Source: an uncultured Draconibacterium sp. (GTDB lineage Bacteria; Bacteroidota; Bacteroidia; Bacteroidales; Prolixibacteraceae). Taken from it: a stretch of 64,000 nt of DNA. The notes below the pieces were generated by a model. It was not told the DNA's origin and ran no database searches. It saw only the letters and a list, made by a program, of their open reading frames with translations. The stretch is from contig NZ_OY781464.1 of NCBI RefSeq assembly GCF_963676735.1, positions 1 through 64,000 of the forward strand, given 5' to 3'. The position numbers and the translations under genes were made by a program. Positions 20,129-31,100 of this stretch are shown here, piece after piece. Each line of letters starts with the position of its first letter. Positions within the stretch are counted from its first letter, which is position 1.

Positions 20129-20364
20129 TTTTTAAGTATTAGTCTTGTCGAACTGTGTTGTTGGGTGTGGACCGTTTTTTCTATTAAAAGCAGTTTCTGT
20201 ATTTTTCAACAGCATAAAAGAGTGTGAAACGACTCAATTGCCTAAGAAAATTAGTCGAAACGTATGTTGAAAATCAGTTGACTACCAAGTGGAACAATCA
20301 TTTTTTTTGCTAACTTTTGCCTGCTTTCATTTGATGAAGCGGGAATAAAAACTAAAACAAAAAG

Positions 20365-23300
20365 ATGAGCCACTTACCTGAAGCGAAAACTGAACATTTT
20401 CACCGAATTATTAATACCCTAAAAGCTGTAAATAATTTACTGATTACTGAGCACAATCCGGAGAAACTTATTCGGAAGATTTGTGAAACCTTCACTCAAA
20501 TAAGAGGGTATTATTTTTGTTGGATTGGCTTATTTGATAAGGGAGGTCAACTGCGCATTATAGAAAGCTCGGGAAATAACAAACAATTTGATGAACTTAA
20601 ACGAGACTTGTTAAAAGGGCATTTACCCAGGAACCTAAAAAAAGCTTTAAAGGAGAATACGTTTGTAGAGGTGGCAGTTCCTCCTAAAAACTGTCCTGTT
20701 ATTGAAGAGCATGACAATTACAACTCTTTTATTTGCCCCATAACTGTTGATGAACATCAATACGGACTGGTTTGTGCAGCCGTACCATTTACAGATGCTG
20801 CTCATCCGAAAGAAGCAGAAACCTTTGCCGATACTGCAAAAAGTATAGGTTACGCATTAAGTAACTTAAAAACTAAACAAGACGCAGCCAGTTTTATTGC
20901 CGCTTCAAACGAAGCATATATTACCTTTGACAAAGAGCTTAATTTTGTTTCAGCCAATACTGCTTTTTGCACAATGTTTAATTGCAACGAAGATTTTATT
21001 GTTGGTAAAAATATGCAGGATTTGGTAAAGGAGCACCTCAATAAACAAAATGCCAAAACCGTTTTATCTGCATTAAAAGTGTTAAAAAAAGGGGGAGACG
21101 TAGAAGATCTGCAGATTGAATTTGACAATCGTATTTACAAGGTGTCATCCCGGATTAACCAACTGCATAAATACCGACTCGGAAAAGTTACCGATATCAC
21201 AAAAGCATACATCGAACGCAATGAGCTTAAAAAAAGCGAAAGCAAGTATCGAAAATTGGTAGAGGGGCTAAACGATTCGGTTTTTATTTTACAGGATGAC
21301 CAAATTAAATACGTAAACAGTACGCTTTGTCAAACATCGGGGTATACTGAAGAAGAATTATTGAACCAACCTTTTAGCAAGTTTATTGCCGAGTCGGAAG
21401 TGGATAAAGTGATGCATAGGTATCGGCAGCGAACTGAAGGGAAAGTAATCCGAAATACCTACAAATCGTTGGCGAAAACTAAACATGGAACCAAAATCCC
21501 TGTTGAAGTAACAGTAATCCCAGTTGAGTTTGAAGGAAAACCCGCTTTACAGGTTGTGCTTCATAATATTACGGAACGTTTAAAAACCATTCAAAACCTC
21601 GAGGAAAGTGAAGAGCGTTATCGTTTTTTGGCTGATTCAGCCTTCGAAGGAATAATAATTCATAAAAACGGTATAATCCTCGAAACCAATAAGGCCATGG
21701 CTAAACTTTCGGGGTATACAAAAAAGGAACTCGTTGGTAAAAGTATTTTCGATTTTTTGGAAAGTATGCATGACATGGATTTGGTAAAGATGCATTCAAA
21801 AAATGATAAAAACAATCCGTATGTGGTAAAAGCAACAACAAAAACCGGTAGTACTGTATTTATTGAAATAGAAAGTAAAGGTATAAGCTACAACGGCGAA
21901 AATGTTAGAATAGCCGGGGTTAGAGATATAACCGAACGCCAGCAATTAAATAAGAAGCTTGAAGATACAACAAATCAGTTACATACCCTTTTAAACAATT
22001 TGCCAGGTATGGCTTATGCTTGCCACAATAATAAAAGTTGGGAAATGATTTTTATGAGCAAAGGCTGCATAGAGTTAACCGGTTACCAGCCCGAAGATTT
22101 TATTGAGTCAGACGTGTTTTGTTATAACGATATTATACATCCGGCATACCGCGATAAGGTTTGGGAAAAAGTACAAAATGCCATTACCAGCAAAAAACCC
22201 TTTGAGATTGAATACAAGATAATTACCAAAAACAAAGAAGAAAAATGGGTTTGGGAGCGTGGCAGAAGCGTAACCCGAAACAGCAACGAAGTGCTGGAAG
22301 GTTTCATCTCAGATATAACAGAACGAAAGAAAGCAACAAATGCTTTTATACAGTCGCAAACCAAATACCGCTCGCTGTTTAATGCCATTAACGATGCTAT
22401 AATTATTCAGGATTACGAAAACGAAGACCAAAAAATTATTGAGGTAAATGAAAAAGCCTGCACTTTATATGGCTACTCGCGAAGCGAACTGCTCAACAGC
22501 TCAGTAAAACAGCTTTCGGTAGGGTACACCTCATGGAGCGAAGATAAGCCGGAACGCATTTATGAAACGCTTCATAAAACAAAAGATAACACAACCATTC
22601 CGGTTGAGGTGAATTCCAGTATTTTTAAAATCGGAAAACGACGGTTGATTATGTCCATACTTCGAGACATCAGTATCCATAAAAATGCTGAGAAAAAGCT
22701 TACCGAATCAGAGCACCTCTTAAATATTGTTTTGCAAAGTATGCCAAGTGGTTTTGTAATGATTGACGATAATTACAGAATCCGACGAGTTAATGAACAA
22801 GCCTGTAAAATTACCGGCTATCAAAGGGCTGAATTGGAAGGGCAGGAATGTAAGTTAATTTGTTCTAAACCCGATTGTAAAAAGGAATGTCCCGTGTGGG
22901 CCAAGGGAGTTGATTCGTTTACCGGAATGGATACCGTTATAAAAGGCAAAGGACAAAGCGAGACAGCCATCCTTAAAAATGCACAAACGATTTCAATTAA
23001 CGGCGAAAGGCTGGTTTTGGAAAGTTTTCAGGATATTACTCAGTTAAAACAAACCGAGCAGGAGTTGTTACGTGCAATTACCAAGGCCCGTGAAAGCGAA
23101 CAGAAATTTGCAGCCTTTATGAATTTCCTCCCCGGACCGGCTTTTATAAAAGACCGCGAGCTAAATTTCCAGTATGTAAATCGCTTTCTGGAAAAAAACA
23201 TGAATGCCACCACTTGGGTTGGGAAAAATACCCGCGATGTTATACCTGAAAATGTGGTTGACAATATGGTGAAAGACGATGAAAAAGCATTTCTTCAGGG

Positions 23301-25524
23301 CAGGCATAAATACGAAGAACAATTTCCGGTAGTGGGCAGAGGTATGCGCGACTTTTTAACCTATAAGTTTACTATTGGCGAAGATAAAGCCCTACTTGGA
23401 GGAATTTCAATCGATATAACCGAGCGAAAACATCTTGAAAGCCGAAATTCCATGCTTTATAAAGCAATGGAAGCAAGTCCGGTGAGTGTGGTAATTACCG
23501 ATGTTCATGGTAATATTGAATATGTAAATCCATTTTTTGTAGAGAAAACCGGGTATCAACTGCAAGAGGTGATTGGACGCAACCCCCGGGTTTTAAAATC
23601 GGGTGTGCAAACACCAGACTTCTATAAAAATATGTGGAATACCATTTTAAGTGGTCATATCTGGCATGGCGAGTTTCACAATAAAAAGAAAAATGGTGAA
23701 TTGTATTGGGAAAAAGGAAGCATCTCGCCAATTACCAATGGCAATGCAGAGATTGTACAGTTTATAGCCATTAAAGAAGATATTACCCTGCAAAAACAAA
23801 TCCTTTCGGATTTACAAATTGCCAAAGAATTGGCCGAAAAAAATGAAAAAGAAGTAATTGCACAGAAAGATATTGTACAACTGCACAACGACCGACTGGA
23901 AAGTTTGTTTCGCATTTCGCAAATAAATACCAGCTCAACACAGGAATTACTGGATTTTGCTTTGCATGAGGCTGTAAACCTTACCGAAAGTAAAATTGGG
24001 TACATTTATTTTTACAACGAAAATACCCGTCAGTTTACACTGAACACCTGGTCGCGCGAGGTAATGAAGGAGTGCCGGGTAATGAACCCGGAAACGGTTT
24101 ATGATTTAGATACCACCGGTTGTTGGGGCGAAGCAGTGCGCCAGCGTAAGCCAATTATTATTAACGATTATGAGGCTGAAAACCCCTACAAAAAGGGAAC
24201 ACCACAAGGCCATGTGGCCCTTAAAAAGTTCTTAACGATTCCTGTTTTTTCTGATAATGAAATTGTGGCGGTAGCTGGAGTAGCCAATAAAAAAAGTAAT
24301 TATAATCAATCGGATGTAAGGCAGCTTACCTTGTTAATGGATAAGGTTTGGAAAATTGCCGAACGCATAAGGTTAATCGAGGACTTAAAAGTTGCCAAAG
24401 AAAAAGCTGAAGAAAGCGATAAACTAAAATCGGCATTCCTGGCAAATATGAGCCACGAAATACGAACTCCCATGAATGGAATAATGGGCTTTACCGAGCT
24501 GCTAAAAGACCCAAGTCTGAGTGGCGAGCAACAAAACGAGTTTATCTCCATAATTCAAAAAAGTGGCGACCGTATGCTGTCAACCATTAACGATATTATT
24601 GATATCTCAAAAATAGAATCGGGCCTGGTTAGTGTGGATTTGGACACCATCGATTTAAAATCATTTTTAACCGATATTAAGTTATTTTTTGAGCCGGAAA
24701 CCACAAAAAAACAACTTTACCTAAACTTTAGTAACGAAAACGACCAGCACTCGCCAACCTTTGAGGCCGACACTGTAAAACTTAATTCAATAATTTCGAA
24801 CCTGATAAAAAATGCCGTTAAATTTACCCGCGAAGGAGGCATAACTTTTGGGTATGAGATTATTGATGATGCCATCACATTTGTGGTGAAAGACACCGGC
24901 ATTGGCATACCTGAAAATCGGCAACAAGCTATTTTCGATCGTTTTGTGCAGGCCGACATTGCCGATTCGCGTGTTTTTGAAGGATCGGGATTGGGGCTTT
25001 CAATAAGTAAATCGTATACCGAAATGCTTGGCGGTACAATAAAACTGGAATCAAAAGAAAACGAGGGAACCACCTTTTACATCAGACTGCCTTATAAAAA
25101 ACCGGCTGATTCAATCCTGACATTTGATGAGTACCCATCAGCTACCGAAAAGCTGCCAGGCAATTTAAAAATTATGATTGCTGAAGACGACCCTGTTTCG
25201 GTTGAATTGCTCAAAATTGTTTTAGGCCCTACTTGTAACGAAATGATTGTGGCAGAAAACGGGCAAAAAGCCATTGATCTTGCCCGCGAGCATCCCGATT
25301 TAGATTTGATTCTGATGGATATAAAAATGCCTGAAGTTGATGGTTATGAAGCTACAGAGGAAATTCGAAAGTTTAATGCCAAAGTGAAAATTATTGCCCA
25401 AACAGCTTTTGCTCAGGATCAGGACGCGTTAATGGCCTTAAATGTTGGCTGCAACGATTTTATAACTAAGCCGGTAAACAAAAAAGAACTATTCCAGAGT
25501 TTGAGTTCATTGTTTGCCCGGTAG
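20365..25524 (+). CDS. Large soluble hybrid histidine kinase: GAF, about 8 PAS, GAF, HisKA, HATPase, REC
   Basis: A 1719-aa protein with no signal peptide or membrane segment, so probably cytosolic. Order: GAF (about 18-165); PAS domains beginning near 180, 292, 416, 537, 663, 788, 915 and 1030; a second GAF (about 1175-1330); HisKA with MSHEIRTPMNG (His near 1364); HATPase with N box (IISNLIKNAVKF), G1 (DTGIGIP) and G2 (GSGLGLS); and a C-terminal receiver with EDD, LMDIKMP (Asp near 1652) and TKP lysine. All kinase and receiver catalytic residues look intact. The sixth PAS carries extra cysteines (CSKPDCKKECPVW), a possible metal or redox site. The kinase/receiver half closely matches the 768-aa hybrid on the other strand, indicating paralogy. 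No output domain is present, so the receiver must pass phosphate on or regulate the kinase. Confidence 0.93.
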   Translation: MSHLPEAKTEHFHRIINTLKAVNNLLITEHNPEKLIRKICETFTQIRGYYFCWIGLFDKGGQLRIIESSGNNKQFDELKRDLLKGHLPRNLKKALKENTFVEVAVPPKNCPVIEEHDNYNSFICPITVDEHQYGLVCAAVPFTDAAHPKEAETFADTAKSIGYALSNLKTKQDAASFIAASNEAYITFDKELNFVSANTAFCTMFNCNEDFIVGKNMQDLVKEHLNKQNAKTVLSALKVLKKGGDVEDLQIEFDNRIYKVSSRINQLHKYRLGKVTDITKAYIERNELKKSESKYRKLVEGLNDSVFILQDDQIKYVNSTLCQTSGYTEEELLNQPFSKFIAESEVDKVMHRYRQRTEGKVIRNTYKSLAKTKHGTKIPVEVTVIPVEFEGKPALQVVLHNITERLKTIQNLEESEERYRFLADSAFEGIIIHKNGIILETNKAMAKLSGYTKKELVGKSIFDFLESMHDMDLVKMHSKNDKNNPYVVKATTKTGSTVFIEIESKGISYNGENVRIAGVRDITERQQLNKKLEDTTNQLHTLLNNLPGMAYACHNNKSWEMIFMSKGCIELTGYQPEDFIESDVFCYNDIIHPAYRDKVWEKVQNAITSKKPFEIEYKIITKNKEEKWVWERGRSVTRNSNEVLEGFISDITERKKATNAFIQSQTKYRSLFNAINDAIIIQDYENEDQKIIEVNEKACTLYGYSRSELLNSSVKQLSVGYTSWSEDKPERIYETLHKTKDNTTIPVEVNSSIFKIGKRRLIMSILRDISIHKNAEKKLTESEHLLNIVLQSMPSGFVMIDDNYRIRRVNEQACKITGYQRAELEGQECKLICSKPDCKKECPVWAKGVDSFTGMDTVIKGKGQSETAILKNAQTISINGERLVLESFQDITQLKQTEQELLRAITKARESEQKFAAFMNFLPGPAFIKDRELNFQYVNRFLEKNMNATTWVGKNTRDVIPENVVDNMVKDDEKAFLQGRHKYEEQFPVVGRGMRDFLTYKFTIGEDKALLGGISIDITERKHLESRNSMLYKAMEASPVSVVITDVHGNIEYVNPFFVEKTGYQLQEVIGRNPRVLKSGVQTPDFYKNMWNTILSGHIWHGEFHNKKKNGELYWEKGSISPITNGNAEIVQFIAIKEDITLQKQILSDLQIAKELAEKNEKEVIAQKDIVQLHNDRLESLFRISQINTSSTQELLDFALHEAVNLTESKIGYIYFYNENTRQFTLNTWSREVMKECRVMNPETVYDLDTTGCWGEAVRQRKPIIINDYEAENPYKKGTPQGHVALKKFLTIPVFSDNEIVAVAGVANKKSNYNQSDVRQLTLLMDKVWKIAERIRLIEDLKVAKEKAEESDKLKSAFLANMSHEIRTPMNGIMGFTELLKDPSLSGEQQNEFISIIQKSGDRMLSTINDIIDISKIESGLVSVDLDTIDLKSFLTDIKLFFEPETTKKQLYLNFSNENDQHSPTFEADTVKLNSIISNLIKNAVKFTREGGITFGYEIIDDAITFVVKDTGIGIPENRQQAIFDRFVQADIADSRVFEGSGLGLSISKSYTEMLGGTIKLESKENEGTTFYIRLPYKKPADSILTFDEYPSATEKLPGNLKIMIAEDDPVSVELLKIVLGPTCNEMIVAENGQKAIDLAREHPDLDLILMDIKMPEVDGYEATEEIRKFNAKVKIIAQTAFAQDQDALMALNVGCNDFITKPVNKKELFQSLSSLFAR

Positions 25525-25625
25525 CAAGGATTTATAAACGATGTATTTAAAAATCATAAGGTAGTTGTACTTATTTTCACCGGATCAACATAGAAGTGAC
25601 TAGTCTTAAATAAGTTTAAATAAAA

Positions 25626-25651
25626 AAAGAGTTGCAATAATGCAACTCTTT
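25626..25651 (-). terminator. Intrinsic terminator, 11-bp perfect stem
   Basis: AAAGAGTTGCA (25626-25636) pairs perfectly with TGCAACTCTTT (25641-25651) around a 4-nt loop. On the - strand the hairpin is followed by a run of Ts (complement of 25622-25628). It sits 3' of the decayed tRNA-like sequence, as the matching terminator at 36401-36440 sits 3' of the intact tRNA-Ala. It can also end the leftward kinase operon whose last stop is at 25807. Confidence 0.75.
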
Positions 25652-25704
25652 GATATTCAAGTGGATAATAGCGGAATCGAACCGCTGACCTTTTGACTGC
25701 CAGT
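25642..25704 (+). repeat. Left copy of a 63-bp direct repeat (tRNA-Ala 3' half plus terminator arm)
   Basis: These 63 bases align without gaps to 36431-36493 with 55 identities by my count, in the same orientation, 10,789 bp apart. The repeat covers the terminator's GCAACTCTTT arm, the acceptor 3' strand, the T arm and the anticodon-arm 3' side of tRNA-Ala. Such a duplicated tRNA 3' end is the typical footprint of tRNA-targeted integration, although here the left copy is diverged. Confidence 0.8.
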
Positions 25705-25748
25705 GATCTTTGTGTAATTGCCAGTGCCTAATTGGCCCAGGAGCTAAA
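25662..25748 (-). pseudogene. Decayed tRNA-Ala-like sequence
   Basis: Read on the - strand, the T arm is well formed (AGCGG-TTCGATT-CCGCT) and a GGC anticodon context (CTGGCAGTCA) is present, followed by an acceptor-like ATTATCC-A end. The anticodon stem is broken: GCCAGTG occurs twice on the + strand (25699 and 25720), giving about 21 extra bases. The 5' acceptor strand no longer pairs, and only a D-arm trace (TTAGCTC) remains. The T-stem differs from the intact tRNA at 36451 by a paired change (C-G to G-C), so the copy probably passed through a functional stage. I infer a pseudogene or a fragment left by integration or duplication. Confidence 0.65.
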
Positions 25749-25806
25749 AAAATGTAAAAGCGCCATGTCTTTTTTTGTAAAACACAGGCCTATAACAAGT
25801 TAGAAC

Positions 25807-28113
25807 TTAATGGCAATCATTCAACATGGTTTCCTGAATTATATTTAGCAATTCTGTTTTGGTGAAAGGTTTTGTAATGTAATTATCGCAACCTACTTCA
25901 AATGCAGTTAAACTATCCGACTCTTGCGCAAAAGCAGTTTGTGCAATAATTTTTATTTCTTTATTAAATTCACGAATACCTTTTGTTGCTTCAAACCCAT
26001 CAAGCTTAGGAAGCATTATATCCATTAGAATTAAGTCAACGTCATTTTCGGCCCGGATAAAGTCTATTGCATCATAGCCATTTGATTTTACAAATACTTG
26101 CTTGCTTATTCTTTCAACAATTTTCTTTGTTAATAAAATTGTAGCTTGGTCGTCTTCAACAATTAATATGTTTAGATTTTTTAATCTTTCATCTTCCGGT
26201 TTAACGCCTGCTGCTATTGTGCCCGGCTGCTTATAATCGGTGTTGGCGTTAAGTGGTAGCGAAATGTAAAAAGTTGTCCCTTTGTCTACTTCCGATTCAA
26301 ACCATATTTTACCGTTTAGTAATTCAACGTATGATTTTGCAATAGATAAGCCTAAACCTGAGCCTTCAAAAACTTTGCTATCTTCAATATCTGCTTGCAC
26401 AAATCGGTCGAAAACCGCCTTCTTTCGGTCTTCTGGTATCCCAATGCCTGTATCGCTTATGGTAAAAGTAATTTCATGTTCAGAAATTAAGTAGCCCAAA
26501 CGTACTTCTCCGGTAAGTGTAAATTTAATGGCATTCTTAATAACATTCGTAATTATACTGTATAACTTTTCTTCATCAGTTAAAATGGATTTTCCTTTGT
26601 TATTTTCTTTAAGTACAAAATTTAGGTTTTTAGCCTGCGCCTCGTTTTTAAGAAGCAGGAAAATGTCGTTTAACATATTATTGACAGAAACTTTTTTAAG
26701 CTGTACTTCTACCAAGCCCGATTCAATTTTAGAAATATCAATTAAATCAGAAATCGTATTCATCATTCGCTGCCCGCTTTTCTGAATTATATCGATGTAC
26801 TCAGTTTGCATGTCACTTGTTAAATCAGGTTCTTTTAGCATATCGGTAAAACCAAGTATACCATTCATCGGAGTACGAATTTCATGACTCATATTGGTTA
26901 AAAATGCGGTTTTTAAGCGGTCGCTTTCTTCTGCTTTTTCTTTTGCAGCTTTTAAATCGGCGATATACTTTTTCTGCTCCGAAATATCTTCTTTGATGGC
27001 CACATAATGTGTCAATTCATTCTCGCTATTAAAAATGGGGCTAATGGTAAGGTTTTCCGGATAATGTTCTCCATTTTTTCTTTTATTTATTATCTCCCCC
27101 TTCCATATTTTCCCCTCGGTAAGTTTTGCCCACATGGCCTCAAAAAATGCTTTATTATGCTGTCCAGAACTATAGAATCGAGGATTTTGGCCAATAACCT
27201 CGTCGAAAGAATAGCCGGTGGTTTTTACAAAACTTGGATTTGCATATTCAATCTCAGCATCTTTGTTGGTGATAACTACACCTACCGGAGTTTGTTCTAT
27301 TGCTCTCGACAACATCATGTTGCGCTCAAGCAGTAGTTTCTGAAGACTAAGGTCTTTAATTATGGCTTGTACATAGTTTGCCTCTTCATAAACAAATGGT
27401 ACCGCGGTAATCTCACAAAAAATGCTATTGCCCGATTTTGTTTGAATTTCAACTTTGGTTTCAATATTCTCTTTTAATTGTTCGGTAGGGTTATTAACAA
27501 TATATTCAAACTGCTTTATGTATTTGTCGGGGAAAAGCGAAAGCAAATTAAAGTCCGATTCATTTAATTCATCTATGGTATATTCAAATAAGGACTCAAA
27601 CCGTTTGTTTATAAAAACAATTTCGTCGAAACGAATAAGAACAACTGCATTGGGCGAGTTTTGAACCAAAAGCCGGTATTTTAGCTCACTTTCTTCCAGC
27701 TCTTTTCGAACTAGTCTTTCTTTCAACTCGAGTTTCTTTTTTTGTATGGCCGATTTTATGGATGGAATTAACCTTTTCAGATTTTGTTTGATTACATAGT
27801 CGTCGGCACCTTGTTTCATGCACTCCACTGCAATGTCTTCATTGGTAGAGCCGGTTATCACAACAAACGGTACATCTGGTTGAAATTCTTGCGCAAGTTT
27901 TAAAGCTCGCATTCCATCAAATGTAGGCATCTGATAATCAGACAATATTAAATCGGGATTAAACGTCAGGAGCAATTCTTTAAATTCGGGTTCGGTATCT
28001 ACGCATTCCGAAACGAATTGAATCTCATTTTTACGGAGTATTCGCTCTACGATTTCTCTATCTGTAGAAACATCTTCGGCAAATAATATTTTGTATACCT
28101 TATTTTTGTCCAT
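25807..28113 (-). CDS. Hybrid histidine kinase: REC, PAS, PAS, HisKA, HATPase, REC
   Basis: A 768-aa cytosolic protein. Receiver 1 (about 7-125) has AEDVSTD, the acceptor in LSDYQMP and a VIKQN lysine. Two PAS domains follow (about 145-260 and 270-390), the second with VIGQNPRFYSSGQ, typical of PAS/PAC sensors. Then HisKA (MSHEIRTPMNG, about 405-470), HATPase (NVIKNAIKF, DTGIGIP, GSGLGLSIAKSY) and receiver 2 (VEDDQA, LMDIMLP, TKP, about 650-765). It starts 32 bp after the stop of the 2205-aa kinase on the same strand, so the two probably form one operon. The N-terminal receiver suggests it receives phosphate from another kinase; the neighbouring 2205-aa kinase, which has no receiver, is an obvious candidate donor (inference). 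Confidence 0.93.
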   Translation of the reverse strand: MDKNKVYKILFAEDVSTDREIVERILRKNEIQFVSECVDTEPEFKELLLTFNPDLILSDYQMPTFDGMRALKLAQEFQPDVPFVVITGSTNEDIAVECMKQGADDYVIKQNLKRLIPSIKSAIQKKKLELKERLVRKELEESELKYRLLVQNSPNAVVLIRFDEIVFINKRFESLFEYTIDELNESDFNLLSLFPDKYIKQFEYIVNNPTEQLKENIETKVEIQTKSGNSIFCEITAVPFVYEEANYVQAIIKDLSLQKLLLERNMMLSRAIEQTPVGVVITNKDAEIEYANPSFVKTTGYSFDEVIGQNPRFYSSGQHNKAFFEAMWAKLTEGKIWKGEIINKRKNGEHYPENLTISPIFNSENELTHYVAIKEDISEQKKYIADLKAAKEKAEESDRLKTAFLTNMSHEIRTPMNGILGFTDMLKEPDLTSDMQTEYIDIIQKSGQRMMNTISDLIDISKIESGLVEVQLKKVSVNNMLNDIFLLLKNEAQAKNLNFVLKENNKGKSILTDEEKLYSIITNVIKNAIKFTLTGEVRLGYLISEHEITFTISDTGIGIPEDRKKAVFDRFVQADIEDSKVFEGSGLGLSIAKSYVELLNGKIWFESEVDKGTTFYISLPLNANTDYKQPGTIAAGVKPEDERLKNLNILIVEDDQATILLTKKIVERISKQVFVKSNGYDAIDFIRAENDVDLILMDIMLPKLDGFEATKGIREFNKEIKIIAQTAFAQESDSLTAFEVGCDNYITKPFTKTELLNIIQETMLNDCH

Positions 28114-28145
28114 GCTGTTAATTTTTTGCTGTTGTCATTCCATTT

Positions 28146-31100
28146 TTATTGTTTAGGCTTTGCAGGCAAAGTAAAAAAGAAAGTAGCACCAGATTCTCCC
28201 TTACTTTCTGCCCAAATCGTACCATTGTGTTTATCTACCACACGTTTGGCTATAGCCATGCCCACTCCAGTACCTTTAAATTCGCTGTCTTTGTGCAAGC
28301 GTTTAAACGTATCAAAAATTTTCTCTTTAAAGTCTTCATTAAAACCTGCTCCCCAGTCTTTAACGTAATAGGTATAGAAGCCGGGAGCTCCCTGAATGGC
28401 ACCTATTTCTATTCTTTTAGTTTCCGATTTCGAGCTGTATTTTACGGCATTCCCAATCAGGTTGGTCCACAATTGTTTTATGGATGTGCTATCACCTTTA
28501 ATATTAGGAATATCGTTTACAATAAACTCAAAGTCTTTTTGTTCTTCTTCGGAGACCACTTCCATATACATCGAGCGGGCCAGAGCTTTCATATTTAGTT
28601 CAATATATTTTAATTCTGCTCTCGAAGTACGCGATAGTTTTAATAAGTCGGTAATAAGCTTATCCATTTTGTCGGTATTCTCGTTAATTACGTTCAAATA
28701 CCTATTGCCTTCTGCATCTAATACATCGGCGTAATCTTCTATCAGGAATTTTGAAAAACCGGAAATAGCCCGTAATGGGGCTCTTAAGTCGTGGGATACA
28801 GAATAGGAGAAAGCTTCCATTTCTTTGTTCGATTCCTCCAGTGCTTCGGTTCTGTTAGATACGAGCTCTTCCAAATGTTCCTGGTATATTTTTAACTCAC
28901 GTTCTGCCTTTTTCTGTTCTGTGATATCCATTACTGCCAGAATAATCGTTGCGCTTTCACGGTCGAGATGTGCTTTCATAAAGGTATCCCTTACTTCGCC
29001 ATTTAAGGTGATGGTTTGCGATTGGGACGAGAAACTATCATTGCCATTGGCTATTTCAACTAGCCAGTTGGTTACAACTTTAAATGACAGGTCGGTAAAT
29101 AATTCCGGAAGTCTCGGGTAAAAGGTTTCTTTCGATGGTGCTTCATGACTAATTAAGGTAGCCTTATTCACGTCGATTATTTTAATTTTTGACACGCAGC
29201 TTTGCAGAATCTCCGGGTTTTCCTTGAAAAATTCAGTTGTAAGCTGCTTGCCTTGTTGCTTTAGTTCGTTTAAAAATTGAATAACTTCCGATAAATCTTC
29301 TTCCCAAAGGGCAATTGGAGTGTGTTCAAACAAATCACGGTATCTTTTTTCCGATTTCTCGATCTGTTTCAGGTACTTCATGCTTTCTGAAATATCAAGT
29401 GCTGTAAAAATGGTGCCTTTCGATATATCACCATCATCAATTGCAGTGGAAGCCATGTCGATATGCAGGATTGTTCCGTCTTTTTTCTTAAAGCGGGTTT
29501 CAACCCTTCCTGTTCCTGTTTTCCTGATTTGCTCGTATTTATCTTTCCCCACATAGTCATAATCTTCCTGGCTTGGGTATATCATCCGGGCACTCTTTCC
29601 TATCAACTCATCCTTTGTATAGCCTAGCATTTGGCAGAAAACAGGGTTAACATCAGTGAAAACCCGGTTTACGACCTGGCCGATTCCTGTTGGCGCAACT
29701 TCAAATATTTTAGCCAGTTGATTTCGGCTTTCTTTTAGTTGCTGTTCGTTTTCTTTTTGCTGTGTAATAACATTTACAAAACTCAAGAATCGGTTTTCTC
29801 CAAGTTTAATTGAATTTACATGCAGCCAACCTCTTTCGCCATGTTTGTTAATAAAAGGGGTTTCTACATCCACAGGAATCCCCTTTTGTACCAAACCCTC
29901 AAATCCGGGAATAGGCTTTTTGCGATCTTCAATTGGCAACAAATCTATTAAGTTCATTTTAAGCAACTCGGAATTTGTATAAGCTGTTATTTTCGAACAC
30001 TGAATATTTGTTTCCAAAAAGTTGCCATTTTCGTCGTTCACATAAACGCCATAGGGTGCATTTTCTACATAACTTTTAAATTTTTCTTCGCTTTGTGCCA
30101 ATTCATCCTGGGCCAGTTTTCGGTCGATTATTTCCCAGGCAAAATCGGCCAGTTGCTGAATGAGTTTTGTATCATCTTCGGAATAATTAGTTGGCTTATT
30201 GCCTACTCCAAAAATTGCCTTTACTTTTTCTCCTCTAATTACCGGCACCACCAACTCGCGAACAAGTGGGGCATGACCTTCGGGCATTCCTTTTTTATGG
30301 GACAGGTTTTCGTAATCGTTGTGTACTACTGGTTTTCTTTCGTGCACACAATCCGCCCATACACCTGCTTTCGAAATGGGGTAGTGTTCTGGGTTGTCAA
30401 CGACCTTACAATAATTCATTGCTGTATTATCGGACCATTCCTGCAGAAGTATATTTTCCTGGTCATTGCTAATAAAATGATAGAAACCAATTTGGCTTTT
30501 GGTTAGTTTTTCTGCCTCCGTTAAAAAGCTTTTTATGATTTCTGAAACATTTTGAGAAAGGCTTTTTTCCATTAGCATTACCTGTGCCGTCTTCAACTTT
30601 TCTTCGAATACATGGTGTGAAATATCGAGGAAGGAGCCAATAATACCTGATGCTTCATTGTTTTCGTCGTAAATAATATTCTCGGAATACATCACACGTT
30701 TTTCGTTGCCCTCCTTATCCAGAAGGTCAAATTCGAAAACTTGGGTTTCTTGTTTTTTAAGTGTTTCAATATCCAGGCTACGTTTGGCAAGTGCCCACTC
30801 ATTTCCAAATACTTCATCTACCGTTTTTCCAAATAGCTCTTGCGATGATTTTCCGTGGAAATCTTCAAAAGCCTTGTTACATCCGGTATATTTACCTTCT
30901 TTGTCTTTATAGAATGTTGGAATGGAAAGGTTTTTTAATAAAGCGTTCGCAAAGTTTGCACTTCGCAGGGCTTCTCTTTCGGCTTTTTTCCGTTCTGTTA
31001 TATCGTGTGCGATGGCGCCAATTCCGCTTACTTCACCTTCTTCATTAAATAGCGGAAATCTTGTTAAAACCTTATCACGGTAACCATTTTCAGATGGAAT

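Noticed and set aside
20129..20364. Promoter TAACTTTTG before the 1719-aa kinase
   Set aside because: The box has one extra base compared with TAnnTTTG and no TTG lies at the usual distance, so I did not list it.
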